From NCBI RefSeq assembly GCF_020404845.1, contig NZ_JAIOJZ010000007.1:62001-126000 (forward strand): DNA of 64,000 nt, read 5' to 3'. Shown here piece by piece: positions 32,197-41,102 of this stretch (positions within the stretch are counted from its first letter, which is position 1; every line of letters starts with the position of its first letter). The notes under the pieces were generated by a model. It searched no databases, was not told the DNA's origin, and worked only from the letters and a program-made list of their open reading frames with translations. Source of the stretch: Streptomyces hyderabadensis. Lineage in GTDB: Bacteria; Actinomycetota; Actinomycetes; Streptomycetales; Streptomycetaceae. Position numbers and translations under genes: made by a program.

Positions 32197-32638
32197 GGGA
32201 CGCGGCCGTCGCGTCCCGGCACAGCAGGCGCAGCGACCCGTCTCCGGCGAAGCAGCGGCGGGCCTCGTCGATCGGGTCCCACAGACGCCCGTCCGGGGTG
32301 CGGACCCAGTGGTCGCCGCCGGTCGCCCACCACTCGCCGCCCGCCTGCCGCACGATCACCTCCCCGGCGTACGCGCCGAGTCCGCGCAGCGCGGTCTCCA
32401 CGGCGGCGTACGGCGGCCGCTCGCGCCGGATGCCGTCGATCACCCGGTCCACGCGCCACAGGCTCTGCGCCGAGTAGTCCAGGCGCAGCCTCGCGCCCTC
32501 GCGCATCGTGGCCACCGCGTCCGCCGCCCACCGCACCGGCTTGGCGGCGGCCGACGGCCGGGTCTGCTGCGGACTCGCCGTCCCGCTCGTCCGTCCGCTC
32601 GTCACTCCGCTGGTCAATCCGCTGGTCACAGTCGTCAC
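32192..32638 (-). CDS. protein of unknown function, Thr/Ser/Gly repeats at N-terminus
   Basis: 148 residues from GTG 32638, not recognised. The N-terminus is repetitive (VTSGLTSGVTSGRTSG). The rest is a compact acidic domain (LRLDYSAQSLWRVDRVIDGI, EWWATGGDHWVRTPDGRLW, DPIDEARRCFAGDG) that looks like a small soluble protein. The start is preceded at close range by promoter E (32644-32674), which would make a nearly leaderless message. The gene sits between the sigma genes and two more unknowns on the same strand; it may belong to the sigma regulon. Confidence 0.72.
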   Translation of the reverse strand: MTTVTSGLTSGVTSGRTSGTASPQQTRPSAAAKPVRWAADAVATMREGARLRLDYSAQSLWRVDRVIDGIRRERPPYAAVETALRGLGAYAGEVIVRQAGGEWWATGGDHWVRTPDGRLWDPIDEARRCFAGDGSLRLLCRDATAASL

Positions 32639-32643
32639 ATGGG

Positions 32644-32674
32644 CTATAGCGCCGTGCGCCGGGCGCGTGTCACA
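32644..32674 (-). promoter_or_regulatory. ECF-type promoter candidate E
   Basis: TGTGACAC (32667-32674) and CGCTATAG (32644-32651) with 15 bp between; GTG 32638 follows 5 nt later. Same -35-like box and CGC position as copies A, B and C. Confidence 0.5.
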
Positions 32675-32795
32675 GGGGGGAGCCGGTGGTTCCGCAACCG
32701 GCGCAGGACCGCCCCACCTCCGCCACGTCCCGCGCACCGCCGCCGCGCGTTCCCCGCACGACGGGCACAGGAGCGCCGGTGCCGCCGGCCTCGGG

Positions 32796-33365
32796 TCAGC
32801 CCCGGCCGCGGGCCCGGCGGGAGACCACCGCGCGCAGCACGCGGCGCCCCTCCGTGGAGACCTCCAGGGCCGGACGCAGCCCGGCCGCGCCGTGACCGGC
32901 GAGCAGTTCCAGGACGCCGATCTGGCGGCGCAGTTCGGCAGCGACGAGCGGTGGCAGTCCCTCCGCGCCGGCGTCGCGCGGGACATCGGCCGCCGGGGCC
33001 GGGTCCGCCGCCGGGTCGAGCAGCCGGTGGATGCGGAGCGAGGCGACGGAACAGGCGTCGGCCCAGGTCCGCAGCGCCGGTCCGGCGCACTCGGCGGGCG
33101 CCGCCGTGAGCATGCGGCGGGCCAGGACCACGGCCTCGTCCTCGCCGGTGGCGTCGGGGCCGGCGAGCTTGTCCCGCACCTGCGTCAGCTCCTGCGCCCA
33201 GTCGCGGCCCGCCGCGTCGCCGGTGCCGTCGGCGAGGGTCGCCCACAGGGGCCTGAGGGCCTCGTCGTCACCGTCGAGCAGCGGGACGCAGCGATCCAAA
33301 CAAGCCAGTCCGCTCGCGGCGAGTCCGCGTGCGTCGGCCCGCGCGATCAGTTCCACCAGGCTCAT
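32796..33365 (-). CDS. helical protein of unknown function
   Basis: 189 residues, not recognised. Mostly alpha-helical and Ala/Leu-rich (MSLVELIARADARGLAASGL, VVLARRMLTAAPAECAGPAL), with a basic end (VSRRARGRG). ATG 33365 has GGGAGG 6-7 nt upstream. Promoter B lies 62 bp upstream and overlaps the stop of the previous gene, so it probably belongs to the ECF regulon. No membrane segment or signal is seen. Confidence 0.75.
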   Translation of the reverse strand: MSLVELIARADARGLAASGLACLDRCVPLLDGDDEALRPLWATLADGTGDAAGRDWAQELTQVRDKLAGPDATGEDEAVVLARRMLTAAPAECAGPALRTWADACSVASLRIHRLLDPAADPAPAADVPRDAGAEGLPPLVAAELRRQIGVLELLAGHGAAGLRPALEVSTEGRRVLRAVVSRRARGRG

Positions 33366-33426
33366 CGGACGCCTCCCTGTTCCGGCCGCTTCGCCCCGCT
33401 CACCACCACGGAGCCCGCACTGCCCC

Positions 33427-33457
33427 TTACTGCGTGCGACGGACCGGGAGTGTCACA
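33427..33457 (-). promoter_or_regulatory. ECF-type promoter candidate B
   Basis: TGTGACAC (33450-33457) and CGCAGTAA (33427-33434), both boxes and the 15-bp spacing identical to copy A. It precedes the gene starting at 33365. Confidence 0.55.
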
Positions 33458-34130
33458 GCGGTACGACGCCCAGCCGGTCGAGGAACCGGAAGAAGAGGGT
33501 TTCGGCCACCGGCCCGTCGGCGAGGCCCGCGTCGCGAGACGCATCGCGATCCGCGTCGCGGTCGATGTCCCGGTCCGCATCGCGATCCGCGTCGCGGTCG
33601 ATGTCCCGGTCCGCATCGCGATCCGCGTCGCGGTCGATGTCCCGGTCCGTGTCGCGGTCCCCGTCGGGACCGCCGTCCGGGGCCGCCGCCGGGTCGTCCG
33701 ACAGCACCGCGGCCAGTTCGCCCGCGCTCGCGACCCGCCCCGCCTCGGCGGCCCAGGCGACGGCGCGCTCGGCGGCGTCCCGGGGGTCCAGGAAGTAGTC
33801 CTCCAGGGTGAGCCCGTCCCGCTCGGCGCCCAGGTACCCGGCCATGGCGGTCCGCGCCAGGCAGGTCGTCCACGCCCCGCTGTCGGGCGCCGCCGCCTCC
33901 ACGACCACGCAGTCGCTGTCCATCACGTATCCGAACAGCGCGGGTGCGCCGGTCTGCCCGGCCAGGTCGTTCATGTTGCCGACGTCGCCGTCGCCGCCCG
34001 CGAACTCCCACACCTGCCAGCCGTCCGGCGCGGTCTGGCGCAGGGTCATGTCCGCGGCGCCGGACAGCGCCTCCAGTTCCGCGAGCGGCCGCTCGGCGCG
34101 GCCGACGACGAAGTACCCCCAGTAGCCCAT
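33453..34130 (-). CDS. protein of unknown function with 12-residue Asp-Arg repeats
   Basis: 225 residues from ATG 34130 (GGGGGGAA upstream). Residues 1-145 form a globular domain starting MGYWGYFVVGRAERPLAEL, with VWEFAGGDGDVGNMNDLAG and LFGYVMDSDCVVVEA. Then comes a tandem DRDADRDADRDI-type repeat (about 160-205), followed by a hydrophobic end FFRFLDRLGVVPL. The repeat is encoded by perfect 36-bp DNA units (33540-33647). Function not known; the charged repeat could be a flexible linker or ion-binding segment. Confidence 0.75.
   Translation of the reverse strand: MGYWGYFVVGRAERPLAELEALSGAADMTLRQTAPDGWQVWEFAGGDGDVGNMNDLAGQTGAPALFGYVMDSDCVVVEAAAPDSGAWTTCLARTAMAGYLGAERDGLTLEDYFLDPRDAAERAVAWAAEAGRVASAGELAAVLSDDPAAAPDGGPDGDRDTDRDIDRDADRDADRDIDRDADRDADRDIDRDADRDASRDAGLADGPVAETLFFRFLDRLGVVPL
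33540..33647. repeat. three perfect 36-bp tandem repeats in a coding sequence
   Basis: Units at 33540-33575, 33576-33611 and 33612-33647 are identical base for base and keep the reading frame, encoding a 12-residue Asp-Arg unit. Perfect identity implies recent slippage or conversion. Confidence 0.92.
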
Positions 34131-34234
34131 GTCCCGGTTCCCCCCGGCGTGTCGGTTCGGCTCGGTCAAAAGACCACCACAGCCGTACGGGAGTTCGCAG
34201 CAGGATCGGTCAATCGGCGCGCCGCGAACGGGAC

Positions 34235-34266
34235 GTGCCGGTGTGCCGGTGTGCCGGTGTGCCCGT
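34235..34266. repeat. 8-bp tandem repeat gtgccggt
   Basis: Three perfect and one variant copy of gtgccggt, just downstream of the GH20 gene stop. A microsatellite in non-coding sequence. Confidence 0.85.
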
Positions 34267-34277
34267 GAGGTCCGGAG

Positions 34278-35894
34278 TCAGTCGAGCCGGTTCGCCAGCG
34301 ACTCGAAGTCGGCCCAGGACAGCTCGGGTTTGCCGGGGTCCCACAGCTTCTGGACCGTCGCCGCCAGCGGCAGCCGGATGCCCTCGGCGACCTGGGCCTG
34401 GGTCTGGGCGTTCGGGAAGTCGCCCCAGACGGCGAAGCTGCCGCCGAGTATCTGGTCGTCGTACTTGGCGTCGACGGCGGTGGTGCCGCGCAGGACGCGC
34501 GGGGTCCACTGCTCGTAGATGCGCTGGCCGGTCGGGTAGACGAAGGTCTGCGGCTGCCCGAGCACGTAGTAGAGGAACTCGTCGTTGTAGTTGAGGACCT
34601 GGCGGCCCTCGCTCAGGTACTCCGTCGGCGGGCGGGCGCCGATCTCCTTGCCGGTCCAGTAGGCGACCTTGATGTCCTTGAGCGGCTCGACGGACGTGTC
34701 CTTGAAGAAGCCGTCGTTCCAGGCCCGCGGGGTGCGGTCGTGGGCCATGACCGTCTTGGCGCGGCCGTTGAGCCAGCCGGTGGTGAGGTCGGCGACGGTG
34801 CCGTCGGAGCCGTAGGCCTTGCGGGCGGCGGCGGCCAGTGTCGGGTAGGACGCTTCCGGGTCCGGCACCACGAGCGCCTGGTACTCGTCGGCGCCCAGGT
34901 GGAACTGGGAGCCGGGGAAGAGGTCGGCGTACTCGTCCAGCAGGTCGTCGACGATCTCCGCGGCCTCCGGCTTGGAGATGTCGATGGCGCCGCGGGTGGC
35001 CGTGCCCTGCGCGTTGCGCAGCTGGAGGTCGGGGTGCGCGGCGATCACGGCGCCGAGGTGGCCCGGCGAGTCGATCTCGGGGACGACGGTGATGTGGCGC
35101 GAGGCGGCGAGATCGATGATCTCCTTCATCTCGGCCTTGGTCAGGTGCTCGTCCGAGACGATCTCGGGGTGCGAGTCGGACTCGATGCGGAAGGCCTGGT
35201 CGTCGGAGAAGTGCAGGCCCAGCTCGTTGAACTTGAGGTCGCCCAGCTCGCGTATCCGGTCCTTGATCCAGTCGGCTGTGTAGTGCTTGCGGGCGATGTC
35301 GAGCGAGAAGCCGCGCTTCGGCTTGGCCGGCTCGTCCTTCACCACGCCCTCCGGCGCGGTGCCGCCGCCGTCCACCGCCTGCTTCAGGGTGCGGGTGCCG
35401 TAGTAGACGCCGGCCTCGGCGGGCCCGGTGACGGTGACCCGGCCGTCGCGCACGGTCATGGTGTACGACTCCGGGTTCGCGCCCTTGTCGGCCTTGACGT
35501 CGAGCAGCAGGTCCCCGGCGCGCTCGTCGTCCTTCTCCCCGGCGTACGTCATGCCCAGGTCGCCGGCGATCTGCTTGCCCTCGTCGGCGAGGCCGGCGTC
35601 GGCGACGACGACCCGGTTCCCCTTCTCGGGCTGCCAGCCGGGGCCGCGGGCCGCGGTGTGCTCGCGCACGGCGGGTATGGTGCGCGGCGCCTTGGACAGC
35701 GGGTAGGACCTGCTGGGGCTGGGGGCGGCCGCCTCACCGGTGGACGCCCGGGCCGCCGAACCCTGCGGGCCGTCGCCGTCGCCGTCGGTGGCCCACAGAC
35801 CCACTCCGACGCCGAGCGCGGCGACCACCGCGCCGGCGATCACGGCCCGCTGCCTCACTCTGTGCGCCGGTATCCGGCCTCTGTGCTGGCTCAC
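34278..35894 (-). CDS. GH20 beta-N-acetylhexosaminidase, membrane-anchored
   Basis: Releases terminal GlcNAc/GalNAc from chitin or wall oligosaccharides; 538 residues. A short cytoplasmic tail and hydrophobic anchor (about 17-35, AVIAGAVVAALGVGVGLWA) place it outside the cell. A GH20b-like N-domain (about 90-190) precedes the TIM barrel (HYTADWIKDRIRELGDLKFN, GLHFSDDQAFRIES, VVPEIDSPGHLGA) with the catalytic pair Asp336-Glu337 in FHLGADEYQA. GTG 35894 has no Shine-Dalgarno, but TAGGTT lies 6 nt upstream, suggesting a leaderless message. Confidence 0.93.
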   Translation of the reverse strand: MSQHRGRIPAHRVRQRAVIAGAVVAALGVGVGLWATDGDGDGPQGSAARASTGEAAAPSPSRSYPLSKAPRTIPAVREHTAARGPGWQPEKGNRVVVADAGLADEGKQIAGDLGMTYAGEKDDERAGDLLLDVKADKGANPESYTMTVRDGRVTVTGPAEAGVYYGTRTLKQAVDGGGTAPEGVVKDEPAKPKRGFSLDIARKHYTADWIKDRIRELGDLKFNELGLHFSDDQAFRIESDSHPEIVSDEHLTKAEMKEIIDLAASRHITVVPEIDSPGHLGAVIAAHPDLQLRNAQGTATRGAIDISKPEAAEIVDDLLDEYADLFPGSQFHLGADEYQALVVPDPEASYPTLAAAARKAYGSDGTVADLTTGWLNGRAKTVMAHDRTPRAWNDGFFKDTSVEPLKDIKVAYWTGKEIGARPPTEYLSEGRQVLNYNDEFLYYVLGQPQTFVYPTGQRIYEQWTPRVLRGTTAVDAKYDDQILGGSFAVWGDFPNAQTQAQVAEGIRLPLAATVQKLWDPGKPELSWADFESLANRLD

Positions 35895-35900
35895 AGCGCC

Positions 35901-35906
35901 AACCTA
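35901..35906 (-). promoter_or_regulatory. -10 element TAGGTT of a probable leaderless GH20 transcript
   Basis: TAGGTT on the minus strand ends 6 nt before GTG 35894; no ribosome-binding site between. Confidence 0.45.
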
Positions 35907-36106
35907 GGGCCGCCGTTGCCGTCATGCGTCCACCACATGTTCTGAAACTCTCCCGTTCGGGTGAAATTCGGGCATCGGACGGACACGCGTTGCCGTCACT
36001 CGATAACGTGACGCCACATCTTTCGCACAATCCCCTGCCGACACACACGTGAAGCCCACGAGGACCCACGCTGCCTGCGCACCGTCTCCCAGACCTCCCC
36101 CGCCGA

Positions 36107-36604
36107 GTGGCCATACCGGTACCGGTGCAAACACGCGCCACACCGGCAACGGCCACCCCGCTGGAGCGCTTCAACACGGCCACCGCCGCCGAGGCCGCCC
36201 AGACCCTCCTCGCCTGCCTGCACAGCCGCGCCTGGGCCCACCGCCTCGTCGCCCACCGCCCCTACCCGGACCTCCCCGCCCTCCTGGCGGCAGCGGACGA
36301 GGCGGCCTACGACCTCTCCCCGGACGACCTGACCGAGGCCCTGTCCGCGGAGACGCTGCCCACCCTCCCCGACGACACCTACGCGGCGGCCCACACGGCC
36401 CTGAGTGCGGCCCACGCCGCCTACGAGTCCCGCTTCGGACACGTGTTCGTCATCTGCCTGGACGGCCTCTCCCCGGACGAGACCCTGAACCACGTCCTGA
36501 CCGCCATCCGGTCACGTTTGAACAACGACCCGGACGAAGAACGCCTGGTTGCGGCAGAGGAACTCCGCCGACTGGCAAGAACGCGGCTGACCAGCACCCT
36601 CTGA
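36107..36604 (+). CDS. OHCU decarboxylase-like protein, active-site motif missing
   Basis: 165 residues resembling 2-oxo-4-hydroxy-4-carboxy-5-ureidoimidazoline decarboxylase of uric acid breakdown. The typical opening (LERFNTATAAEAAQTLLACL), RPYPDLPALLAAADEAAYDL and the C-terminal AAYESRFGHVFVIC, DETLNHVLTAIRSRLNN, AAEELRRLARTRL are clear. The usual HPrIG motif with the catalytic His, expected right after the second segment, is replaced by SAETLPTLPD. So the protein is likely inactive in the classical reaction or has a new role. GTG 36107 lacks a good ribosome-binding site, so the start is uncertain. No other purine-catabolism gene is nearby. Confidence 0.78.
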   Translation: MAIPVPVQTRATPATATPLERFNTATAAEAAQTLLACLHSRAWAHRLVAHRPYPDLPALLAAADEAAYDLSPDDLTEALSAETLPTLPDDTYAAAHTALSAAHAAYESRFGHVFVICLDGLSPDETLNHVLTAIRSRLNNDPDEERLVAAEELRRLARTRLTSTL

Positions 36605-36650
36605 GGGGCGCGGGGAACTGCGCGACCAGCCACCCACGACCCGCACCCGG
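36605..36650. repeat. Streptomyces dispersed intergenic repeat
   Basis: ggggcgcggggaactgcgcg and the following ccagccacccacgacccgca match a sequence I recall as recurring downstream of many Streptomyces genes. Here it begins right after the stop at 36604. Recognition is from memory. Confidence 0.6.
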
Positions 36651-36859
36651 CAAACCACACCAAACCCCACCCCCGTAACCGCCGCCCGCTCAAACCCACT
36701 GCTCCTTTGAGTGCAAGTTTGATCACAACGGCAGGCCCCCCGTAAGCGCCGCAGGCAACCGTCGCTACCATGCTGGGGGCCGGTGGACCGTACCCGGCCG
36801 GGCCCGACCGACAAGGAAAGCCGGCGCGGCCCCGAACCCCGCTCCCGGAGGAAATTTCC

Positions 36860-37240
36860 GTGCCGGCTGGAACGCTGTACCGCGGCCGGGAAGGAATGTG
36901 GTCCTGGGTGGCTCACCGAGTCACCGGCGTCCTCATCTTCTTCTTCCTGTTCGTTCACGTGCTGGACACCGCTCTCGTGCGGGTGTCCCCCGAGGCCTAC
37001 GACACCGTCGTGGCCACGTACAAGACGCCGATCGTCGCGCTGCTGGAGTACGGCCTCGTCGCCGCCATCCTCTTCCACGCGCTCAACGGCCTGCGTGTCA
37101 TCGCCGTCGACTTCTGGGTCAAGGGCGCCCGCTACCAGAAGCAGATGCTCTGGACCGTCGTCGCCCTGTGGGTCGTGCTGATGCTCGGGGCGATCTACCC
37201 CGTCCTCGGCCACGCCGCTCGTGAACTGTTCGGGAGCTGA
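36860..37240 (+). CDS. sdhC: succinate dehydrogenase cytochrome b556 subunit
   Basis: 126-residue membrane anchor subunit of complex II, three membrane helices. Motifs: MWSWVAHRVTGVLIFFFLFV with the ubiquinone/menaquinone-site Ser and Arg, the haem-ligand His in FVHVLDTAL, and FHALNGLRVIAVD. GTG 36860 has GGAGGA 6-7 nt upstream; the longer in-frame start at 36770 has none. First gene of sdhCDAB, spaced 5 nt from the next. Confidence 0.95.
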   Translation: MPAGTLYRGREGMWSWVAHRVTGVLIFFFLFVHVLDTALVRVSPEAYDTVVATYKTPIVALLEYGLVAAILFHALNGLRVIAVDFWVKGARYQKQMLWTVVALWVVLMLGAIYPVLGHAARELFGS

Positions 37241-37245
37241 CGCCA

Positions 37246-37728
37246 ATGTCCACGACTGAATCCCCCGCTTCCGGGATCGGCCCCGTCGAGGGCGCCTCCC
37301 TCTACACGGTCGACAACCCGGCGCCGCTCATCGAGGCGCCCCGCGCCCGCACGAAGAAGACCCCGAAGTCCACCCGGGGCAACTTCGAGATGGCCGCCTG
37401 GCTCTTCATGCGCCTGTCCGGCGTCGTGCTGGTCGTCCTGGTCCTCGGCCACCTGCTGATCCAGCTGGTGCTCGACGGCGGTGTCTCGAAGATCGGCTTC
37501 GCCTTCGTGGCCGGCCGCTGGGCCTCGCCGTTCTGGCAGGTCTGGGACCTGCTGATGCTCTGGCTGGCGATGCTGCACGGCGCGAACGGCCTGCGCACGG
37601 TCATCAACGACTACGCGGAGCGCCCCAACACCCGGCTGTGGCTCAAGGGCCTGCTCTACACCGCCACGGTGTTCACCATCCTGCTGGGCACGCTGGTGAT
37701 CTTCACCTTCGACCCGAACATCCGCTAG
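37246..37728 (+). CDS. sdhD: succinate dehydrogenase hydrophobic anchor subunit
   Basis: 160 residues, second membrane anchor of complex II. A soluble N-terminus of about 45 residues is followed by three helices ([57 protein letters not shown]). Conserved His in LGHLLIQ and in [14 protein letters not shown] fit haem and quinone roles. ATG 37246 has GGAG 9 nt upstream. Lies directly between sdhC and sdhA. Confidence 0.95.
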   Translation: MSTTESPASGIGPVEGASLYTVDNPAPLIEAPRARTKKTPKSTRGNFEMAAWLFMRLSGVVLVVLVLGHLLIQLVLDGGVSKIGFAFVAGRWASPFWQVWDLLMLWLAMLHGANGLRTVINDYAERPNTRLWLKGLLYTATVFTILLGTLVIFTFDPNIR

Positions 37729-37747
37729 GCACGGGGCTGCGAAAATC

Positions 37748-39502
37748 ATGAAGGTACACAAGTACGACACCGTCATCGTCGGCGCCGGTGGCGCCGGCAT
37801 GCGCGCGGCCATCGAGTCGACCAAGCGCAGCCGCACCGCCGTGCTGACGAAGCTCTACCCCACCCGCTCCCACACGGGCGCCGCGCAGGGCGGCATGGCC
37901 GCCGCGCTGGCCAACGTGGAGGAGGACAACTGGGAGTGGCACACCTTCGACACGGTCAAGGGCGGTGACTACCTGGTCGACCAGGACGCCGCCGAGATCC
38001 TGGCGAAGGAGGCCATCGACTCGGTCCTCGACCTGGAGAAGATGGGCCTGCCGTTCAACCGGACCCCGGACGGCACCATCGACCAGCGCCGCTTCGGCGG
38101 GCACAGCCGCAACCACGGCGAGGCCCCGGTCCGCCGCTCCTGCTACGCGGCCGACCGCACCGGTCACATGATCCTCCAGACGCTGTACCAGAACTGCGTG
38201 AAGGAGGGCGTGGAGTTCTTCAACGAGTTCTACGTCCTGGACCAGCTGATCACCGAGGTCGACGGCGTCAAGAAGTCGGCCGGTGTGGTGGCCTACGAGC
38301 TGGCGACCGGCGAGATCCACGTCTTCCAGGCGAAGTCCGTGATCTACGCCTCCGGCGGCACCGGCAAGTTCTTCAAGGTGACCTCCAACGCGCACACGCT
38401 CACCGGTGACGGCCAGGCGGCCGTGTACCGGCGCGGGCTGCCGCTGGAGGACATGGAGTTCTTCCAGTTCCACCCGACCGGCATCTGGCGCATGGGCATC
38501 CTGCTGACGGAGGGCGCCCGCGGTGAGGGCGGCATCCTGCGCAACAAGGACGGCGAGCGCTTCATGGAGAAGTACGCGCCGGTCATGAAGGACCTCGCCT
38601 CGCGTGACGTCGTCTCGCGCTCCATCTACACGGAGATCCGCGAGGGCCGCGGCTGCGGTCCCGAGGGCGACCACGTCTACCTGGACCTCACCCACCTCCC
38701 GCCGGAGCAGCTGGACGCCAAGCTGCCCGACATCACGGAGTTCGCGCGGACCTACCTCGGCATCGAGCCCTACACGGACCCGATCCCGATCCAGCCGACC
38801 GCGCACTACGCCATGGGCGGCATCCCGACCAACGTCGAGGGCGAGGTGCTGGCGGACAACACCACCGTCGTGCCCGGCCTGTACGCGGCCGGCGAGGTCG
38901 CCTGCGTGTCGGTGCACGGCGCCAACCGCCTGGGCACCAACTCGCTGCTCGACATCAACGTCTTCGGCCGCCGCGCGGGCATCGCCGCCGCGGAGTACGC
39001 GCAGAAGGCGGACTTCGTCGAGCTGCCGGAGAACCCGGAGTCCCAGGTCGTCGAGCAGATCGAGCGGCTGCGCTCGTCCACCGGCACCGAGCGGGTGGCG
39101 ACGATCCGCCGCGAGCTGCAGGAGTGCATGGACGCCAACGTCATGGTGTTCCGCACCGAGCAGACGATCAAGACGGCCGTCGAGAAGATCGCCGAGCTGC
39201 GCGCCCGCTACCAGAACGTGTCGATCCAGGACAAGGGACGGCGCTTCAACACCGACCTGCTGGAGGCCGTCGAGCTGGGCAACCTGCTCGACCTGGCCGA
39301 GGTGATGGCGGTGTCCGCGCTCGCCCGCAAGGAGTCGCGCGGCGGTCACTACCGCGAGGACTTCCCCAACCGCGACGACGTCAACTTCATGCGCCACACC
39401 ATGGCGTACCGCGAGGTGGGCGACGACGGCACCGAGTCCATCCGGCTCGACTACAAGCCGGTCGTCCAGACCCGCTACCAGCCGATGGAGCGTAAGTACT
39501 GA
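37748..39502 (+). CDS. sdhA: succinate dehydrogenase flavoprotein subunit
   Basis: 584-residue catalytic subunit oxidising succinate to fumarate. Rossmann motif [17 protein letters not shown], the covalent-FAD His in [14 protein letters not shown], the substrate-site [28 protein letters not shown], and [20 protein letters not shown] are all in place. The C-terminal helical domain ends with [17 protein letters not shown]. Stop and next start overlap (TGATG), coupling it to sdhB. Confidence 0.98.
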   Translation: MKVHKYDTVIVGAGGAGMRAAIESTKRSRTAVLTKLYPTRSHTGAAQGGMAAALANVEEDNWEWHTFDTVKGGDYLVDQDAAEILAKEAIDSVLDLEKMGLPFNRTPDGTIDQRRFGGHSRNHGEAPVRRSCYAADRTGHMILQTLYQNCVKEGVEFFNEFYVLDQLITEVDGVKKSAGVVAYELATGEIHVFQAKSVIYASGGTGKFFKVTSNAHTLTGDGQAAVYRRGLPLEDMEFFQFHPTGIWRMGILLTEGARGEGGILRNKDGERFMEKYAPVMKDLASRDVVSRSIYTEIREGRGCGPEGDHVYLDLTHLPPEQLDAKLPDITEFARTYLGIEPYTDPIPIQPTAHYAMGGIPTNVEGEVLADNTTVVPGLYAAGEVACVSVHGANRLGTNSLLDINVFGRRAGIAAAEYAQKADFVELPENPESQVVEQIERLRSSTGTERVATIRRELQECMDANVMVFRTEQTIKTAVEKIAELRARYQNVSIQDKGRRFNTDLLEAVELGNLLDLAEVMAVSALARKESRGGHYREDFPNRDDVNFMRHTMAYREVGDDGTESIRLDYKPVVQTRYQPMERKY

Positions 39503-40275
39503 TGGCTACCCCTGTCATGGAGAAGAGCGACCAGGCCCCCGAGCCGGGCTTCGCCGACTCCCCCTACATCACGGTCACCTTCCGCGTCCGGCGGTTCAAC
39601 CCGGAGGTCGCGGCCGAGGCGACCTGGGAAGACTTCCAGCTGGAGATCGACCCGAAGGAGCGCGTCCTCGACGCGCTGCACAAGATCAAGTGGGACCTGG
39701 ACGGAAGCCTGACCTTCCGCCGCTCCTGCGCGCACGGCATCTGCGGCTCGGACGCCATGCGGATCAACGGCAAGAACCGCCTCGCCTGCAAGACGCTGAT
39801 CAAGGACCTCAGCCCCGAGAAGCCGATCACGGTCGAGCCCATCAAGGGCCTGACGGTCCTCAAGGACCTGGTCGTCGACATGGAGCCGTTCTTCCAGGCG
39901 TACCGGGACGTGATGCCCTTCCTGATCACGAAGGACACCAACGAGCCGACGCGTGAACGCCTGCAGTCCGCCGAGGACCGCGAGCGCTTCGACGACACGA
40001 CCAAGTGCATCCTGTGCGCCGCCTGCACGTCCTCGTGCCCGGTGTTCTGGAACGACGGCCAGTACTTCGGCCCTGCCGCGATCGTCAACGCCCACCGCTT
40101 CATCTTCGACTCGCGCGACGAGGCCGGCGAGCAGCGGCTGGAGATCCTGAACGACCGCGACGGCGTCTGGCGCTGCCGCACGACCTTCAACTGCACGGAC
40201 GCCTGCCCGCGCGGCATCGAGGTCACCAAGGCCATCGCGGAGGTGAAGCGAGCGCTGATCACGCGCCGCTTCTGA
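39502..40275 (+). CDS. sdhB: succinate dehydrogenase iron-sulfur subunit
   Basis: 257 residues carrying electrons from FAD to the membrane quinone. The [2Fe-2S] site is RSCAHGICGSDAM with a later Cys in NRLACKTL. The [4Fe-4S] site is CILCAACTSSCPVFW and the [3Fe-4S] site is TFNCTDACPRGIEVTKA. Length is normal. Last gene of the operon; a strong terminator follows 32 nt later. Confidence 0.98.
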   Translation: MATPVMEKSDQAPEPGFADSPYITVTFRVRRFNPEVAAEATWEDFQLEIDPKERVLDALHKIKWDLDGSLTFRRSCAHGICGSDAMRINGKNRLACKTLIKDLSPEKPITVEPIKGLTVLKDLVVDMEPFFQAYRDVMPFLITKDTNEPTRERLQSAEDRERFDDTTKCILCAACTSSCPVFWNDGQYFGPAAIVNAHRFIFDSRDEAGEQRLEILNDRDGVWRCRTTFNCTDACPRGIEVTKAIAEVKRALITRRF

Positions 40276-40306
40276 CTCCGTCGGTGTACGCCGGTTCACG
40301 GCTGTG

Positions 40307-40337
40307 AGGGCCCCGTTTCCCCTGGAAGCGGGGCCCT
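40307..40337 (+). terminator. sdh operon terminator
   Basis: agggccccgtttcc and ggaagcggggccct pair over 14 positions (one G-U) with a 3-nt loop, followed by ctgg. The clearest terminator in the window. Confidence 0.88.
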
Positions 40338-40440
40338 CTGGCATATGCCACACCATCGGGTGAACCCGTCAGCAACGGGACGTACGGGCACTCTCCAGCC
40401 CATGAGGATGGCCTCGACACCAGCCCCTAGGAGGCACGCG

Positions 40441-41061
40441 ATGTCCGCAGCATCCGTAGAGCCGCCCCACGGCGACCTTCCGCTGATCGCGGAGGCGAAC
40501 CGCCTCATGGACCGCAATCCGGGCTACCGCGTCGAGATCATCGGAGGCCAGCTCCTCGCGACCCCGCCACCGGACGGCCCGCATGCCGTAGTCCTGACCG
40601 ACCTCATCCTGCCCTTCGCGGCCGCAGGCCTACACGGCCCGGAATCGAAGGTGGTCCAAGGCGTCGGACTTTGGCTGCCCACCGACGCCGAGGACTACGC
40701 GATCCCCGACCTGGCGATCGTGGACGCCGACATCGACGACCACCTCATCGAGAACAACTGCTACGACCCGGTCTGCTTCCGCCTGGTCCTGGAGGTTACC
40801 TCCAGTAACTGGAAGAACGACCTGAGAACCAAGGTCACCGCCTACGCCGCCGCCATGGTGCCCGTCTACGTGATCGTCGACCGCAAGCACCAGCGACTCC
40901 ACGTCCTCACCGACCCGGACTGCGCCGACTACTACACCCACCGTGTCCACTCCCCCGGCGAGACCGTCACCCTGCCCGGCTCGCTCGGGGCCGAGGTCAC
41001 GCTGGACGTCGGCGAGGTCCTTGCCGCCGGACGGCCGAAGAGCGCGCCCGACGAGGGCTGA
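40441..41061 (+). CDS. Uma2-family (PD-(D/E)xK-like) protein
   Basis: 206 residues of the DUF820/Uma2 family, predicted endonuclease-fold proteins common in Streptomyces with no settled role. Motifs: YRVEIIGGQLLATPPPDGPH, IPDLAIVDADI with the active-site Asp, and RLVLEVTSSNWKNDL with the Glu and following Lys region, ending with AAAMVPVYVIVDRKHQ. ATG 40441 has a strong AGGAGG 6 nt upstream. Stands alone between terminators. Confidence 0.9.
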   Translation: MSAASVEPPHGDLPLIAEANRLMDRNPGYRVEIIGGQLLATPPPDGPHAVVLTDLILPFAAAGLHGPESKVVQGVGLWLPTDAEDYAIPDLAIVDADIDDHLIENNCYDPVCFRLVLEVTSSNWKNDLRTKVTAYAAAMVPVYVIVDRKHQRLHVLTDPDCADYYTHRVHSPGETVTLPGSLGAEVTLDVGEVLAAGRPKSAPDEG

Positions 41062-41090
41062 CAATCAGCCGTTCCGGGCGACGATCGTCC

Positions 41091-41096
41091 TAGCCT
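41091..41096 (+). promoter_or_regulatory. -10 element TAGCCT of a probable leaderless VOC transcript
   Basis: TAGCCT ends 6 nt before ATG 41103; no Shine-Dalgarno between. Confidence 0.4.
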
Positions 41097-41102
41097 GACG
41101 CC

